Assembly: GCF_029873635.1 (NCBI RefSeq)
Contig: NC_080419.1
Location: forward strand, 66,422,823-66,486,822
Direction of reading: 5' to 3'
Source: Malania oleifera
Lineage: Eukaryota; Streptophyta; Magnoliopsida; Santalales; Ximeniaceae
Length of the DNA: 64,000 nucleotides
Within the stretch, counting starts at the first letter, position 1. Every line of letters begins with the position of its first letter. The notes under the pieces are model-generated. The model had not been told where the DNA came from. It made no database searches and saw nothing but the letters and a program-made list of their open reading frames with translations. The position numbers were made by a program, and so were the translations under genes. This document shows positions 46,325-56,063 of this stretch, piece after piece.

Positions 46325-46930
46325 TGTTGATTCAAATGCATAGCAAAAACATATAATTCGAATCAGAATGAGTAATGCAAGCAACCAATGATGAATATAT
46401 GAAACAAGAAATCACAATGAGAATAAAGGAAAGTAATAAAATCAATGACACAAGAAATTATGTGGTTCGGCAATGTGCTTATGTCCACGGGAGTAAGCGG
46501 CTAATTTTCACTATCAGATTGTAAAAGCTGACATCAAGGGTTACAAATAAAGTTATATATCTAACCCTATGTGCACTCAAGAATTAGAATACATCTAAAA
46601 GAATTATGTAGCAAATCCCAAAGGAAAAACCTCTAAATCCCCTAATCTACTGATCTCCAAGTTCAACAATCCGTAACCTTCGCCGAACGAAACCGTTGAC
46701 GATTTCAGGAAAATTGCCGACGACTAAATGCCAAGAGTTGTTCTTGTTGCAGATTGAAACCATCAAAGGTTTAGGGTAACCATGGAAAATTTGATACTAA
46801 GAGCAAACTGTCGCTCATATCATTGACCAAACAGTCAACGGTTTGATTCTGCAACTAGCTTCCGTGTACTTTGCATCACCATGCTTTCCAGGCATATGCA
46901 TTCCACTCAATATGAGCCACATCTCAAATA
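46325..46930 (-). repeat. 3' LTR of Tork-1
   Basis: Plus strand TGTTGATTC at the left and TCTCAAATA at the right. Matches 60028-60612 along its length. A palindrome-like cluster (AAACCGTTGACGATTT, GTCAACGGTTT) lies at 46683-46850. Confidence 0.9.
46683..46850 (-). promoter_or_regulatory. Palindrome-like array in the Tork-1 3' LTR (AAACCGTCGACGGTTT type)
   Basis: Motifs GAAACCGTTGACGATTTC, TTGCCGACGAC, GAAACCATCAAAGGTTT and CAGTCAACGGTTTG. The same set is in the 5' LTR at 60399-60530. Confidence 0.55.
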
Positions 46931-46943
46931 ATCTCCACTTTGG
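46931..46943 (-). other. Polypurine tract of Tork-1
   Basis: Minus strand CCAAAGTGGAGAT directly before the LTR start TATTTGAG. This type of PPT is usual in Tork-like elements and helps to fix the LTR end. Confidence 0.75.
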
Positions 46944-47023
46944 CAAATATTCACCACTCAGGAGAAATATGAAAGCATAACCTACTGCTCCTCCTAGGAG
47001 AGTAGATTGGGACCGCCTCCTGT

Positions 47024-47581
47024 CTAGCACTTGGAGACATCGATCAAGTTCAAGCAATGCTTGAACTTGTCTGTTGTAACAAGCTTTGTCAACATATCAG
47101 CTGCATTTTCAGATTTGTGAACTTTCTCAAGTAGAAGTTAACCTGAAGCAATTAGTTCCCTGTTCCTTTGAAACCGCATACCAATGTGTTTTGTCCTCAC
47201 ATGATACACTTGATTCTTCACCAACTAGATGGCACTCTGACTATCACAGTACAGTCGAACTCCACTTTGCTAGACACCTAGCTCCTTGACCAAACCTGTA
47301 AAGAACAACACTTCCTTGGCAGTCTCAGCCACTGCCATGTACTCCGACCCAGTAGTAGATGAGGCAATAAATGACTGCATCATAAACCTCCAACAAATAG
47401 GTCCTACCACAAGTGTGAATACATACCATGTGGTAGACCTCCTCTCATCCAAGTATCCTACATAGTCAGCATCCACATACCCTACCAATAATGGATCACT
47501 TTGTTGTCTACTAAATTTGATGTCATATCCGATTGTACCCCTCAAGTACCTGAGAATCCACTTGACTACATTCCAATACAA
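47024..47581 (-). pseudogene. Tork-1 pol, RNase H
   Basis: Open part 47270-47581 has KWILRYLRGTIGYDIKF, VGYVDADYVGYLDERRS with the first Asp, and SSTTGSEYMAVAETAKEV with the Glu. After a stop it continues with VRLYCDSQSAI and RTKHIGMRFQ, then VHKSENAADMLTKLVTTDKF and LNLIDVSKC before a TAG at 47024-47026, which is probably the native stop. Polyprotein end of the element. Confidence 0.85.
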
Positions 47582-47599
47582 TCAACCTAGATATGAAAA

Positions 47600-48773
47600 G
47601 AACTTGCTCACCATGCTAACAGCTTGTGCCAGGTCTGGCCTCGTACATACCCTGGCATACATCAGACACCCCCACTGCACCGGCATAGGGGAACTTTGAC
47701 ATGTCACAAACCTCATCGTTCATATTTGGGCACTATGCGGTAGACAACCTATACTCACTAATGGTGTACTCACCGGTTTGGCATTAGCCATGCTAAACCT
47801 CTCCAATACCTTCTCCACATAGCTGCCGTGAGATAACCACAATCTCCCTTTAGCTTTGTTCCTGTGAATCTCCATGCCAAGAATTCTCTTGGTTGCACCC
47901 AAGTCTTTCATGTCAAACTTTTTACCCAATAGAGTGTTCAACCGATTCACCTTAGTTATGTTTTTCATAGCAATCAGCATGTCATCGACAAGAATCAAGA
48001 GAAATACGAGAGAACCATCCTCAAGACTCCTCACATAAGTGCAGCAATTGTACTCACACCTTCTGTAGCTGATATAGATCATATAGGCGTCAAACTATTT
48101 GTACCATTGCCTCAGAGACTTCTTCTGCTCGTAAAGTGACTTCTTCAATTTACAAACCAAATGCTCCTGTCCAGGTTGGCAAAACCCTTCTATTTGTATC
48201 ATGTAAATCAACTCCTCCAACTCACCATGGAGGAACACCATCTTTATGTCCATATACTCTAGATGCATGTCGTATTGTGCCACTAATCCCAAAACTAAAC
48301 TGATGGAAGTGTGTCAGACAACAGGGGAGAAGATTTTAGTATAATCAACTCCCTTCCTCTGTGAGTATCCCTTTGCTACCAACAAAGCAATGAACTCATC
48401 TCTTCCCAGTTGGATGCTCTACCAAGTCCCACATTTGGTTCTTATGTAGTGATTTCATATCCTCCACTACAGTTTCCATCCAACTACCTTTCTCTTGGAT
48501 GTTTAGTGCCTCCTAAAAGGCAATAGGATCCCCACTGCTGGTGATAAGTGCATGAGACACCACCATGAGAGGTGGCCTAACGATGCGTCTAGGTCTTCCT
48601 ACAACTATACTACACTGGTGCTGGTCTCCCGAGCTAAAGCTCCATGCATTTCTGCCCTGAGTACAACATGCTCATTGCTGCTACATTTCTCTAGCATCTG
48701 TTTCTTTTCTTCTTCCTGATTACTCTGCAACATGGCTTTCTTATTGAAAACCACATTCCTATTGATCACCAAA
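47600..48773 (-). pseudogene. Tork-1 pol, reverse transcriptase and linker (part downstream of Cop-E)
   Basis: RT pieces: 48095-48292 with YMDIKMVFLHGELEELIYM and LVCKLKKSLY, and 47720-48082 with FLLILVDDMLIAMKNITKV. In the latter the catalytic YVDD reads LVDD, so the Tyr is lost. KDLGATKRILGMEIHR and MANAKPVSTPLV follow. Upstream (48300-48770) is the integrase-RT linker with NVVFNKKAML, cut at 48773 by Cop-E. Stops and frameshifts throughout. Confidence 0.82.
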
Positions 48774-49676
48774 TGTGAATTTAGGTGTAATCCCAAGAGG
48801 GGGGGTGAATGTGATATTTTAAAATCTAGGTCTCTTAAGTCCTAATTTTGAAAACTTACAGTCACACAACCACAAGCTACTTGACAATCGGCTCAGTATT
48901 TCTCAACTTATCAATTTAATGTGTGACTTTATCAGGCAAACAATATTACCCAATTACTTAACAAACACAACAAATAATTAAGTGCAAGCAAAAATTAAAA
49001 GAGTTAAGGGAAGAGAGATGCAAACACAACTTTTATGAGGTTCGGCCAACCCAGCCTACATCCTTGCCTTGGGTAAACTACCCAAGGATTCCACTATACT
49101 GCTACTTAACTTGGCATGGAGCTTCCCATTACAATCTGCTCCTTATAAGAGATGTAGCTATCTCCTAATCCGCTGCATACAAAAGGTGTAGCTTCCTCTT
49201 CATGATTCACAAACCGAACCACTAATACAATTAACAAATAAATATTCTTGAACACTCAAACACTTCTCAATAAGCTAATGAGTACAATCAGCCCTAAGCA
49301 CTCTCACAAAATATAATATGAAGCTCAAAAGAGAATATATTTTTCTCAATGATGTATGCAAAGATATGATCTTTATATGAAAAATATATGTATATGAGAT
49401 GCTTCGAAGATCTACACTTTATTCAATATCTCCCAAAAATAATTTGTTTAAAATATATGCTTGGAGATTTAAGAGTTTGATTTCAAATAACCTTTTGCAA
49501 GAATAAAATATAAGATCCCTTTAATAATATCCTTGAATATCACACAGATCTAAGTTCTTATTTTCAAATACTTTATGCAAGAATAATAAACTATAGATTC
49601 TTTGAATAAAAATATATACTTGGATATCACAAAGATTTAAGTTCTAGAATACTTTTCCCAAAATATTTTTCAAGCA

Positions 49677-49697
49677 AATATATATATATATATATAT

Positions 49698-49730
<33 letters not shown>
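49677..49730. repeat. (TA)n(GA)n compound microsatellite
   Basis: About 23 bp TA repeat followed by GCGAGAGAG... of about 30 bp. The 5' LTR has only ATATACATATATAGG at the same place. Confidence 0.95.
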
Positions 49731-49736
<6 letters not shown>

Positions 49737-50128
49737 GTTCTGTTTCTCCCAAAAAGATTTTTGGATAAAACGAATAAGGAATAGATAACAGTTTAACAAT
49801 AAGATTGAATGCCCAATAAAAGACTTTACCAAACCTCAAGATCAAACTAGTTTTCCGTAAGATGATATGAGTGTAAGCACTTGGATCATGAAGATGATGT
49901 TAACGAATTGCCCAAACTTGATGTTAATGCTTTGGAATGCAGACAAAGTTAGCTAAAGCTATGCAAAAGTCTCTCTAACGTATTTCTTCTTGCTTCTTAG
50001 TGTTTCCCTAGGGTTGAGGGCTGGTTTAAATAAGTATTCGCAGCCTTTGATCAATTTTCAACCATTGGATCATTTAATTATAAAAGTTTGGTTCGTTTCT
50101 ACACTAAAGCACCGTTCTGCGCCACAAA

Positions 50129-50330
50129 CTTGTCTATGAGTGGATACATTCATCGCTAAGTGTCCTTCATGCATTCATCAACGAGACTAAAGGATTCGTT
50201 GACCGAATCCCAGTGGTCTATCTGAGAAAATCAAGGTCTTGGTATTTTCTCGTCTACAAGATGACTCACTAGTCAACGAGTGTACTGCACTCGCTCATCG
50301 ATGACTCCATATTGCTAGTGAACGAGTGCC
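50129..50330 (-). promoter_or_regulatory. Palindrome array in the Cop-E 3' LTR (CTCGTCGACGAG type)
   Basis: Diverged copies: TTCATCAACGAGAC, TCGTTGACCGAATC, CTCGTCTACAAGATG, TAGTCAACGAGTG, GCTCATCGATGAC. The cleaner copies are in the other LTR at 57389-57590, for example ACTCATCGACGAGTGG and CTAGTCGACGAGTG. Confidence 0.65.
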
Positions 50331-50706
50331 CTTTTTTTCTGCCTTATGATCCTTCTAAAATGCAAATCCACCCTATAACAAATGCATATGAATAAGTTAT
50401 GAAAATCATGAATTATAGGGTCAATCTATATGTCATTTTGAGTTTCACAACATATCTTATGAGTTATGTAAATACAATCAAACCTATTGTGAATCACAAC
50501 CGAAAATCTGGATTTTCTTTATCCTTCTGCTCTCCGGCTTCCATGGATTGAGTCAAGTGGTATGTACTTCGTGTTCCTTTTGGCTTCCATAGCATACTTA
50601 CCCTTCATGCATGCTAAGTTATGATCATGTTCAACATCTCAATGCACACGTAAAATACAAAGTGATTTGTCATTATCAAAACAAGATTGGACTCATAGAA
50701 TCAACA

Positions 50707-50721
50707 ATATCCCCATTTTTT
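50707..50721 (-). other. Polypurine tract of Cop-E
   Basis: Minus strand AAAAAATGGGGATAT before the LTR start. Further GGGGAGAGATA-type purine runs lie at about 50985-51018 and 51061-51105. Confidence 0.8.
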
Positions 50722-51309
50722 ATGATGACAAATACACGAGCAAAAATAGGTTAAGCCTAATAAGGCTCCCCACAGGATAATGCATGATTTATACTATAGC
50801 AATGTGTTCCACACATATTTTAGAATATGACATATGAACCAATTTACACAGTTTAGTCTCTCCAAATTTTATTACTTAATATATGCTCGATTTTGCAATA
50901 TGCTTGTTTCCATTTCTCTCTGTTGCTCTAAAAATTATTTTTTCTCTAGAAAATATCTCTCCCTCTTTTGATCTTGAAAAAAAAAATTTGCTCTAGTAAA
51001 TATCTCTCCCCTTTTTGACATCAATCAAAAAGGTATACAAAAAAATATACAAACTTAAATATCTCTCCCTTTTGTTAAAAAAATTTATCTCTCCCCCTTT
51101 CTTAAAATATAGTTGTTTTGTAAAAGCAATTTTCATGTTGAACATACACCAGTATTTCAATCAACATTTATTCAGGCAGGCAAGCAATTCAGTTCATTAA
51201 AGTCCAAAAGTCATGTGTGTATCAACATGTATCATATATCCATAAAACATTTAACATGCAATTCTCTATAAATAGAAATTACTTAAATTTAATTTTAATT
51301 GCTCACCCT
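50722..51309 (-). other. 3' untranslated stretch of Cop-E with repeated purine runs
   Basis: No coding sequence. On the plus strand ATATCTCTCCC recurs at about 50960, 51000, 51060 and 51090, once followed by TTTTTGACATCAATCAAAAA, as also near 33880 in SIRE-1. No trace of an env-like ORF. Confidence 0.65.
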
Positions 51310-51875
51310 CAGTTATGTATTCTAATATATCTCTAGGCAACTTCTCTACTATACATCAAGCCTAATTCATGCCTAATTTGGATAAACTTATCCTCCTGAA
51401 GTGGATTCTTGAATATGTCTGTCCATTGTTCATTTGTGCACACAAACTCAAGTGTCACATCCCCCTTTTACACATGGTCGTGAAGAAAGTGATATGTAAT
51501 TTCTATGTGGTTAATTCGTTAGTGTGATATGGGATTCTTTGAGATATTTATTCTACTAGTATTATCACATTTTATAGGAACAGTATCATAGTGCAATCCA
51601 TAGTCCATGAGTTCTTACTTCATATATAGCGTTTGAGCACAACAACTTCCAGCCGCTATGTATTCTACCTCAGCTGTGGACAATGCAACTATGTTCTATT
51701 TCTTGGAGAACCAAGAAACTAAGGATTGTCCTAAAAAGTGACAAGTGCTGCTCATGCTTTTTCTATCCACTTTACTACCGACAAAGTCAGCATTAGAATG
51801 ACTGACAAGCTCAAGGGAAGTGTACTTAGGATACCATAATCCAAGTTCAATAGTCCTAATAAGGTATCTATGTAT
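51310..51875 (-). pseudogene. Cop-E pol, RNase H
   Basis: Readable pieces include AEVEYIAAGSCCAQTL-like sequence near 51640-51680, the first Asp region near 51770-51800, and the C-terminal end DIFKNPLQEDKFIQIRHELG and MYSREV at about 51320-51415. Several stops break it. Its order after RT is that of copia elements. Confidence 0.75.
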
Positions 51876-53100
51876 TCATTTAACTGCTAATAGATGTGAC
51901 CGTTTAGGTGTAGTATGAAATCTTGTGCACAAGCATACGCTAATCATAATATTAGCTCTGCTAGCAGTCAGGTATAACAGGCTACCTATCATTCCATGGT
52001 AAAGCTTAACATCCACTGGTATACCTTGCTTATCTATATCTAATTTTGTGGAAGAATTCATAGGCGTTCTTAAAATTTTACCATCTTCCATATTAAACTT
52101 TTTGAGCAAGTCTCTAATGTATTTTGATTAGTTTATAAAAATTCAATGTTTTTCCTATTTGATTTAAAGTCCTAGAAAGAAGTTAAGTTCACCCATCATG
52201 CTCATTTCAAGTTCACTTTGCATGTAACTGCCAAACTCATTACACAACTCTTCGTTTGTTGCTCCAAAATTAATATCATCTACGTATATTTGTACTACGA
52301 GCAAATTATCATTTTTAGCCTTTATAAAGAGTGTTGTGTCGATCTTCCCTGTAGTAAATCCATTATCTAGTAGAAAACCACTAAGCCTTTCATACCAAGC
52401 TCTAAGAGCTTGCTTCAATCCATACAAGGCTTTAGTCAATCTATAAACATGATTTGGAAATTTGTGGTTTTCAAATCCTAGGGGTTGTTCAACATAAATT
52501 TCCTCATTTATATAACCATTTAAATTCGCTTTTGACATCCATTTGATATAATTTGAAATTCTTAAAAGTAGCATATGCCAGTAACATCTAAATGGCTTCC
52601 AGTCTAGCTACAGGAGCAAATGTCTCCTCAAAATCTATGCATTTCTCCTAGTTATATCCTTAAGCTACTAGTCTCGCTTTGTTTCTAATTACTATGTCAT
52701 TTTCATCTTTTTTGTTCTTATAGACCCATTTTGGTCCAATAACTGTATGATTATCAGGTATAGGAACTAATGTTCAAACTTTACTTCTCTCAAATTGATT
52801 TAATTCATCTTGCATAGATATCACCCATGATTCATCCTCAATTGCTTCACTCACATTCTTAGGTTCTTCTTGTGACAATAATGCAAAGTGGCTAAACATA
52901 TTTCTAAGTGATGATCATGTAGTTACTCCACGTGATGGTTCACCTATGATTTGATCTCCGGGGTGATTCCTTACATACTTCCATTCCCTAGGTAGTTCAT
53001 AAATATCTCTTTCTACTTGAATATTCTCATAAGATGTTTCCTTTATTTTAGTGTTCTAATCTAAATTATTTTCAATAAACAATTTTTCTAATTCCTCACT
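51876..53100 (-). pseudogene. Cop-E pol, reverse transcriptase
   Basis: Main open part 52164-52574: LNGYINEEIYVEQPLGFEN, LTKALYGLKQALRAWYERL, the catalytic VQIYVDDINFGATN and MSMMGELNFFLGL. The continuation 51876-52109 has MLKKFNMEDGKILRTPMNSS, YHGMIGSLLYLTASRANIM. The N-terminal part (about 52590-53000) is broken by stops. YVDD is intact. The stretch 53000-53270 is the poorly conserved integrase-RT linker. Confidence 0.88.
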
Positions 53101-53270
53101 TATCTCAAAATTATCCTCATCAGACCTTCCTGAGAAAGGATTGAACTCATCAAAGACTGCATGAATGGACTCTAGTACGGTCAATGTTCTCTTGTTATAG
53201 ATCCTATAGGCGTTACTGTCTAAGGCATAACCTAGAAAGATACGCTCATCAGATTTTGCGTCAAATTTTC

Positions 53271-53890
53271 CTAGGTGCTCATTATCTCTAAGAACAAAAA
53301 ATTTACATCCAAAAACATGAAGGTATGAAATATTAGGTTTATGACCTTTCCAAAATTCATAGGGGGAGTAGGCCTAATTAGGACTCTATCCAATACATAG
53401 CTAGCAATGCTCACTGCTTCGGCCCAAAAATATTTAGGTGACTTGAATTCATTTAGCATCGTTCTACTCATTTCCTATAGAGATTCGTTCTTTCTCTCAA
53501 CTACTCTATTTAGTTGTGGTGTCCTAGGTGCCGAAAAATTATAAGAGATTCCTAGTGAGTTACAGTATTCTTCCATACCCTGCTTTTTGCATGCTTCATC
53601 TTTATGTACAAGAAACAATACCCATGTGAATCTAGAATAGTCGTCAACAATGACGAATGCATATAACGTACCTTCTAGACTTCGAGTTTGATTATGACCA
53701 AATATATCTAAGTGCAACATTTGAAGTGGCCTAGTGGTGGAGATAACTTTCTTCTTCTTAAAAGTAGATCTAGTTTGATTTTCTAGTTGGTATGCATCAC
53801 ATATTTTTTCTTTCACAAACTTAGTTCTAGGTAAACCCTTAACTAATTCTCCTTGAACTAGTTTAGATAATAAGTCTATGTTTGCATGTC
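53271..53890 (-). pseudogene. Cop-E pol, integrase with internal deletion
   Basis: The first catalytic Asp is present in MLHLDIFGHNQTRSL, and the Glu in RVVERKNESL. Between them HKDEACKK runs directly into GMEEYCNSLGISYNF, while SIRE-1 has about 35 more residues here with the second Asp (FRSDQGREF). The reading frame is kept, so this is an in-frame deletion near 53580-53600. The C-terminal part 53271-53471 has MSRTMLNEFKSPKYFWAEAV. An integrase lacking the second Asp cannot catalyse insertion. Confidence 0.88.
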
Positions 53891-54460
53891 CTAATCTCCT
53901 ATGTCAAATCTTGCCTCATTTACAGTAGAAAAGCAAGTTACATGTTGAGAAACAAGATTATCAAAGTTAGTGGTGTAGGCATTTTCATGACGATCAGCAA
54001 TAAACAATATTTCATTTTCATATTTATTCTCTATAGTGCATTTGTCATGTTCAAAGGAAACCCTATAACCTTTATCACACAACTGACCTATACTTAACAG
54101 GTTATGTTTTAGACCATCTACTAATAACACATTATCAATAACAAGGGAAGGTTCCTTACCAACGTTATCTACTCCAATGATTCTACCTTTTGCATTGTCA
54201 TCGAAGGTGACAAATCCTCCATCCTTAGGTGTGATGGATGGGAACTTTGCTTTATCTTGGGTCATGAGTTGAGAGCATCCACTATCCATATACCATTTGT
54301 CCTTTGAAGCAAATGATCTCAAGCACACCTGCATTGGACATTTAATTGAATAATTTTGGTACCCATATTTTCTTGGGTCCATAAGGGTTAGTGCTCGACT
54401 CTCCTTTGAATTTCTAGACCTTCTTAATTTTAACATCTTTATTCTTAAAAGGACAATCAA
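53891..54460 (-). pseudogene. Cop-E protease and GAG-pre-integrase
   Basis: KWYMDSGCSQLMTQDKAKF near 54240-54300 is the D-S-G active site. It is followed by [37 protein letters not shown] and NEARF at the lower end, where a frameshift leads into the zinc-finger part of integrase. Reads in frame with the second gag knuckle upstream. Confidence 0.85.
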
Positions 54461-56007
54461 ATTTTATGTGACCTAACTTCTTGCATTTAAAACATGTAGT
54501 ATATCTATAAGATTCTTTAAATGGAACATAAAATTTTGACTCTCTCATAAAGTGACCCATGTAAGGTGTTTCTGTTTTAGGTTTTCCTTTCCATAGAAAC
54601 CAAGACCTTCCTTATCTAGAGAATTTCTTTGAGCTCCAAGAAGTCTTTCAAAATTATTTTGACCTTCTGTGAATTTATCAATAATTTTAGATTTGTCTTC
54701 CAAATTTATTTTTAACTCCTCAATTTTCAAATCTTTTTCTTTTATTAAAGAGGCATGAGAGTCATTTTGTTTATCCAATAGCTTTGAAAATTCCTTTAAT
54801 TTGAATTTCAAATCATAATTTTTCTTAGTCATTTTCTCAAGCATTTTAAGAGTATACAGATATTCCTATTACAATTCATCATACGAAATCATGCTATCAT
54901 CATTATCAAAATCACTAGAATAATATGATGATGCGAAGCAAAATGATTATACCTCATGATCTTAATGTGCCATTAGACACAGATTAGCAATCTGATCGTC
55001 GCTAGATTCAAAGTCTGAACTACTAGTACTGTGTCTGAACCAACCAACCTTTAGTGTCTTCTTCTTCTCTTTGGACACTTTCTTTAGCTAAGGAAAATCT
55101 GGCTTGATGTGTCCAACTTCTTTACAATTATATCATGTAGGATGATAATCCTTTTGCTTCCTTCAGCTTGACTCTCCTTTTTCTATTTTTGAGTCCCTAA
55201 GTTTTATGGTATGCTTCCTATTCTTTTTCAGGAACTTTAGGAACTTCTTAGTTAGAAGAACCATATTGTCTTTTGATTCTAAACAACTCTCTTCACTGGA
55301 ATTGCTGGATAATGCTTTGAGGGCTGTTACTTTTTTAGTTTTGTTATGCTCACTCAGTCATTCATTTATTGTTAATTTGTATGTGATGAGCGACCTGATC
55401 AACTCATCTAGTGTCATTGCTTTTAGGTTCTATCCTTCTGCTATGGCTCTAGCCTTCGCCTCCTAGACTGGTGGTAGACCCCTAAGAATTTTCCTGATCA
55501 TTTCATAAGTAGGGCATGTCTTACCAAGAAGAGCATGCAATGAATTTGTGATGTGGGTGAACGTGGTGTACATAGATTGGATTAATTCACTAGAAGACAT
55601 TTTAAATGCTTCGTATTCCCTTGTAAGCATGTCTATTCTATAGTCTTCTACATCTTTAGTGCCTTCATATGTGACTTCTAATTTATCCCATATTTACTTA
55701 GCAGTTGTACACACCATGACCCTATTAAATTCATTTACGTCTAAAGCACAATATAAAAGATTCATTGCAATAGCATTTATTTGAAGAGCTTTCATGTCCT
55801 TATTTGTATATTCATCTTTAGTCTTAGGTATATTTTTTCTCTCATAATTTTCATAGGAATATGATTTCCTCTAGAGAAAAATTTCCATACTTTCCAATCA
55901 GCATTTTGAAGAAAGATTCGCATTCTTGGTTTCCAGTATGTGTAGTTAACAACACAAAAAATAGGTGGTCATGTGGATGAGTGTCCCTCACCAAATGGGT
56001 GTGTCAT
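54461..56007 (-). pseudogene. Cop-E gag
   Basis: The likely start is ATG 56007-56005 (Met-Thr-His-Pro-Phe-Gly-Glu-Gly). Very decayed copia gag. Recognisable are RMRIFLQNADWKVWKF near 55880-55925, then stops and frameshifts. Zinc knuckle 1 at about 55095-55140 reads YNCKEVGHIK with the first and last Cys lost. The coiled coil is in the open part 54545-54844 (KLKEFSKLLDKQNDSHASLI). Zinc knuckle 2 at about 54455-54500, CFKCKKLGHIKFDC, is intact. Same layout as SIRE-1 gag. Confidence 0.8.
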
Positions 56008-56049
56008 CGTAATCTTTTACAAAAGAATATTTAAAACTAGTGCAACCTC

Positions 56050-56061
56050 GCTCTGATACCA
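56050..56061 (-). other. Primer binding site of Cop-E
   Basis: Minus strand TGGTATCAGAGC, perfect match to the initiator tRNA-Met complement, 2 bp from the LTR at 56064. Confidence 0.92.
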
Positions 56062-56063
56062 AA

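Larger units (their letters stand above)
48774..50706 (-). repeat. 3' LTR of Cop-E
   Basis: 1933 bp, plus strand TGTGAATTTAGG...ATCAACA. U5 block CCCAAGAGGGGGGG at 48793-48806. A palindrome array lies at 50129-50330. A (TA)n-(GA)n run at 49677-49730 is found only in this LTR. Confidence 0.92.
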
